From Streptomyces sp. NBC_01294 (GTDB taxonomy: Bacteria; Actinomycetota; Actinomycetes; Streptomycetales; Streptomycetaceae), in contig NZ_CP108423.1 of the NCBI RefSeq assembly GCF_035917235.1, positions 186,001 to 250,000 on the forward strand: a stretch of DNA of 64,000 nucleotides, in the 5' to 3' direction. Positions 63,111 to 64,000 of this stretch are shown here, piece after piece; the stretch's first letter is position 1, and each line of letters starts with the position of its first letter. The notes under the pieces are model-generated. The model did not search any database and was not told where the DNA came from. It was given only the letters and a program-made list of their open reading frames with translations. Made by a program: the position numbers and the translations under genes.

Positions 63111-63520
63111 TCAGCCGGTCAGGTGGTTGTCGATGTCGCGGGCGGCGCGGTAGCCGCTTTCGGTGGCCCCGTCGATGAAGGACTGCCACGCTTTCGCGGA
63201 GTCGGCGCCCGCGAAGAGCAGCCGGCCCTCGGTGGTGCGCAGGTCGGGCAACACCTGTGCGAGTCGTCCGGGCCGGTAGATGCACCAGGTGCCCAGGGCG
63301 AGGGGGTCGCTGGCCCAGTCCCGGCCGACGACGAATTCGACCTCGACGCCGGGCAGGAGCGGCTGCAGTGCCTCCTGCATGCCGGTGGTGTCGTCGAAGG
63401 CGGTCATGGGCAGGCGTTCGGGGTTGGCGGCGAACACGATCAGCCACGTCCCTCGTGGGCCGCTGGCGTAGGTCACTGCCCAGTTGACGGCGACACGGTC
63501 GGCGACCGGCTGACCGGCCG
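63111..63520 (-). pseudogene. FAD-dependent amine oxidase, C-terminal fragment
   Basis: The minus strand carries the end of a monoamine oxidase-like flavoprotein: RGTWLIVFAANPERLPMTAF, EFVVGRDWASDPLALGTWCI, YRPGRLAQVLPDLRTTEGRL, LFAGADSAKAWQSFIDGATE and SGYRAAR. The last phrases form the C-terminal FAD-binding motif. The N-terminal FAD domain is absent because the DHA2 exporter gene ends six bases upstream. A deletion relic. Confidence 0.7.
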
Positions 63521-63525
63521 AGCTC

Positions 63526-64000
63526 TCAGGCTCCCGGTCCGCTCGGCCTCTCGGTGACGGCGGGGGCGGCGGTGGCGGCGGGGGCGGCGGGGGCGGAGTC
63601 CTCGGTGTAGTAGCGCCGTAGGAGTTCCCGCTCGGCGTCCCGGTGCGGGAACATGAAGAAGATCAGCAGCGCACCCAGGGCGATCGCGGCCAGGCCGACG
63701 GTGTACGCCCAGTCGTCGCCGTGGAGGAACGACTGGCGTGCTGCCGCGACGATCTGGTCGGCGTACTGGGGGTGCTGCTGGGCGACCTGCCCGGCGGAGG
63801 CGAACGACTTCGTCAGCTCGCTCTGGACTTGGTCCGACACGTCCTTGCTCTCGGGGGAAGCGGCGATCGCCGCGCTGAAGGCCGAGGCATAGCCGGCCGT
63901 GAGGAGCACGCCCATGACGGACTGCATGATGGCCCCGCCGAGGTCCCGTTGCAGGTCGGCGGTGCCTGAGGCCATGCCGGCCCGTCGCACGGGCACCGAT
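63526..64000 (-). CDS. DHA2-type MFS exporter, C-terminal part (runs off window)
   Basis: The 3' end of a 14-helix drug-exporter-like protein. It reads VPVRRAGMASGTADLQRDLG, GAIMQSVMGVLLTAGYASAF, then an extracytoplasmic loop rich in Gln/Ala (QVQSELTKSFASAGQVAQQH), and the last helix WAYTVGLAAIALGALLIFFM. The cytoplasmic tail (HRDAERELLRRYY) ends with an Ala/Pro run. The long loop between the last two helices is typical of DHA2 members in Streptomyces. The start lies beyond the window. Confidence 0.8.
   Translation of the reverse strand, partial: SVPVRRAGMASGTADLQRDLGGAIMQSVMGVLLTAGYASAFSAAIAASPESKDVSDQVQSELTKSFASAGQVAQQHPQYADQIVAAARQSFLHGDDWAYTVGLAAIALGALLIFFMFPHRDAERELLRRYYTEDSAPAAPAATAAPAVTERPSGPGA

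Overview
The window is GC-rich actinobacterial DNA, most like a Streptomyces or close relative. The basis is third-codon G/C bias, GTG starts, Streptomyces-style families (SpoIIE/PP2C phosphatases, MHS transporters, SAV_2336/FxsC-type proteins, SCO-like secreted proteases), tightly overlapping operons and NRPS genes. No rRNA, tRNA or CRISPR array was seen.

0-25 kb: mixed housekeeping and accessory genes. In order: an EF-G paralogue, a nitrobindin-like protein, a polysaccharide deacetylase, a CPA2 antiporter, an ECF41-type sigma factor, a MarR/DUF1398 scar, an acetyltransferase, a 2H phosphoesterase, a secreted metalloprotease, an ATP-grasp protein, a VanJ-like protein, an MDR reductase with an XRE/membrane-protein pair, an SRAP protein, a PucR regulator, an MHS transporter and AraC/DHFR remnants. 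Most are broken by one to six indels, though a few neighbours are intact.

23.6-27 kb: a decayed Tn3-type element (transposase tail, serine resolvase, ArsR regulator and ICMT-like methyltransferase between them), then a complete IS5-family element inserted at the stop codon of a hypothetical gene.

27.5-36.7 kb: an HExxHxxxxxH metalloprotease with a small partner gene, a pentapeptide-repeat relic, a MASE1 membrane sensor next to a PP2C phosphatase, a WD40 relic, and a lipoprotein with a hypothetical gene.

37-43.9 kb: the most interesting block, a four-gene minus-strand operon whose genes all overlap by 4-8 nt: alpha/beta hydrolase, caspase-like/VMAP-type protein, MoxR AAA ATPase, and a vWA-like (SAV_2336) protein fused to a TIR-like FxsC domain. 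It matches the logic of vWA-MoxR-VMAP conflict systems (NTPase switch plus self-directed effectors), here with three candidate effectors.

44-48.6 kb: an MFS relic, a PAS-PP2C phosphatase, a beta-carbonic anhydrase relic, and a second XRE/membrane-protein pair. Both pairs carry direct repeats exactly 21 bp apart just upstream.

48.8-62.1 kb: an intact NRPS locus: MFS exporter, stand-alone condensation-like protein, then C-A-T, A-T, A-T and C-(A-lid remnant)-T-SDR proteins, ending at a strong hairpin. It has more adenylation than condensation domains, no thioesterase and a short-chain dehydrogenase-type C-terminus, so it is a non-linear assembly line. The window closes with cytochrome P450, aldo/keto reductase and amine oxidase remnants and the 3' part of a DHA2-type MFS exporter.
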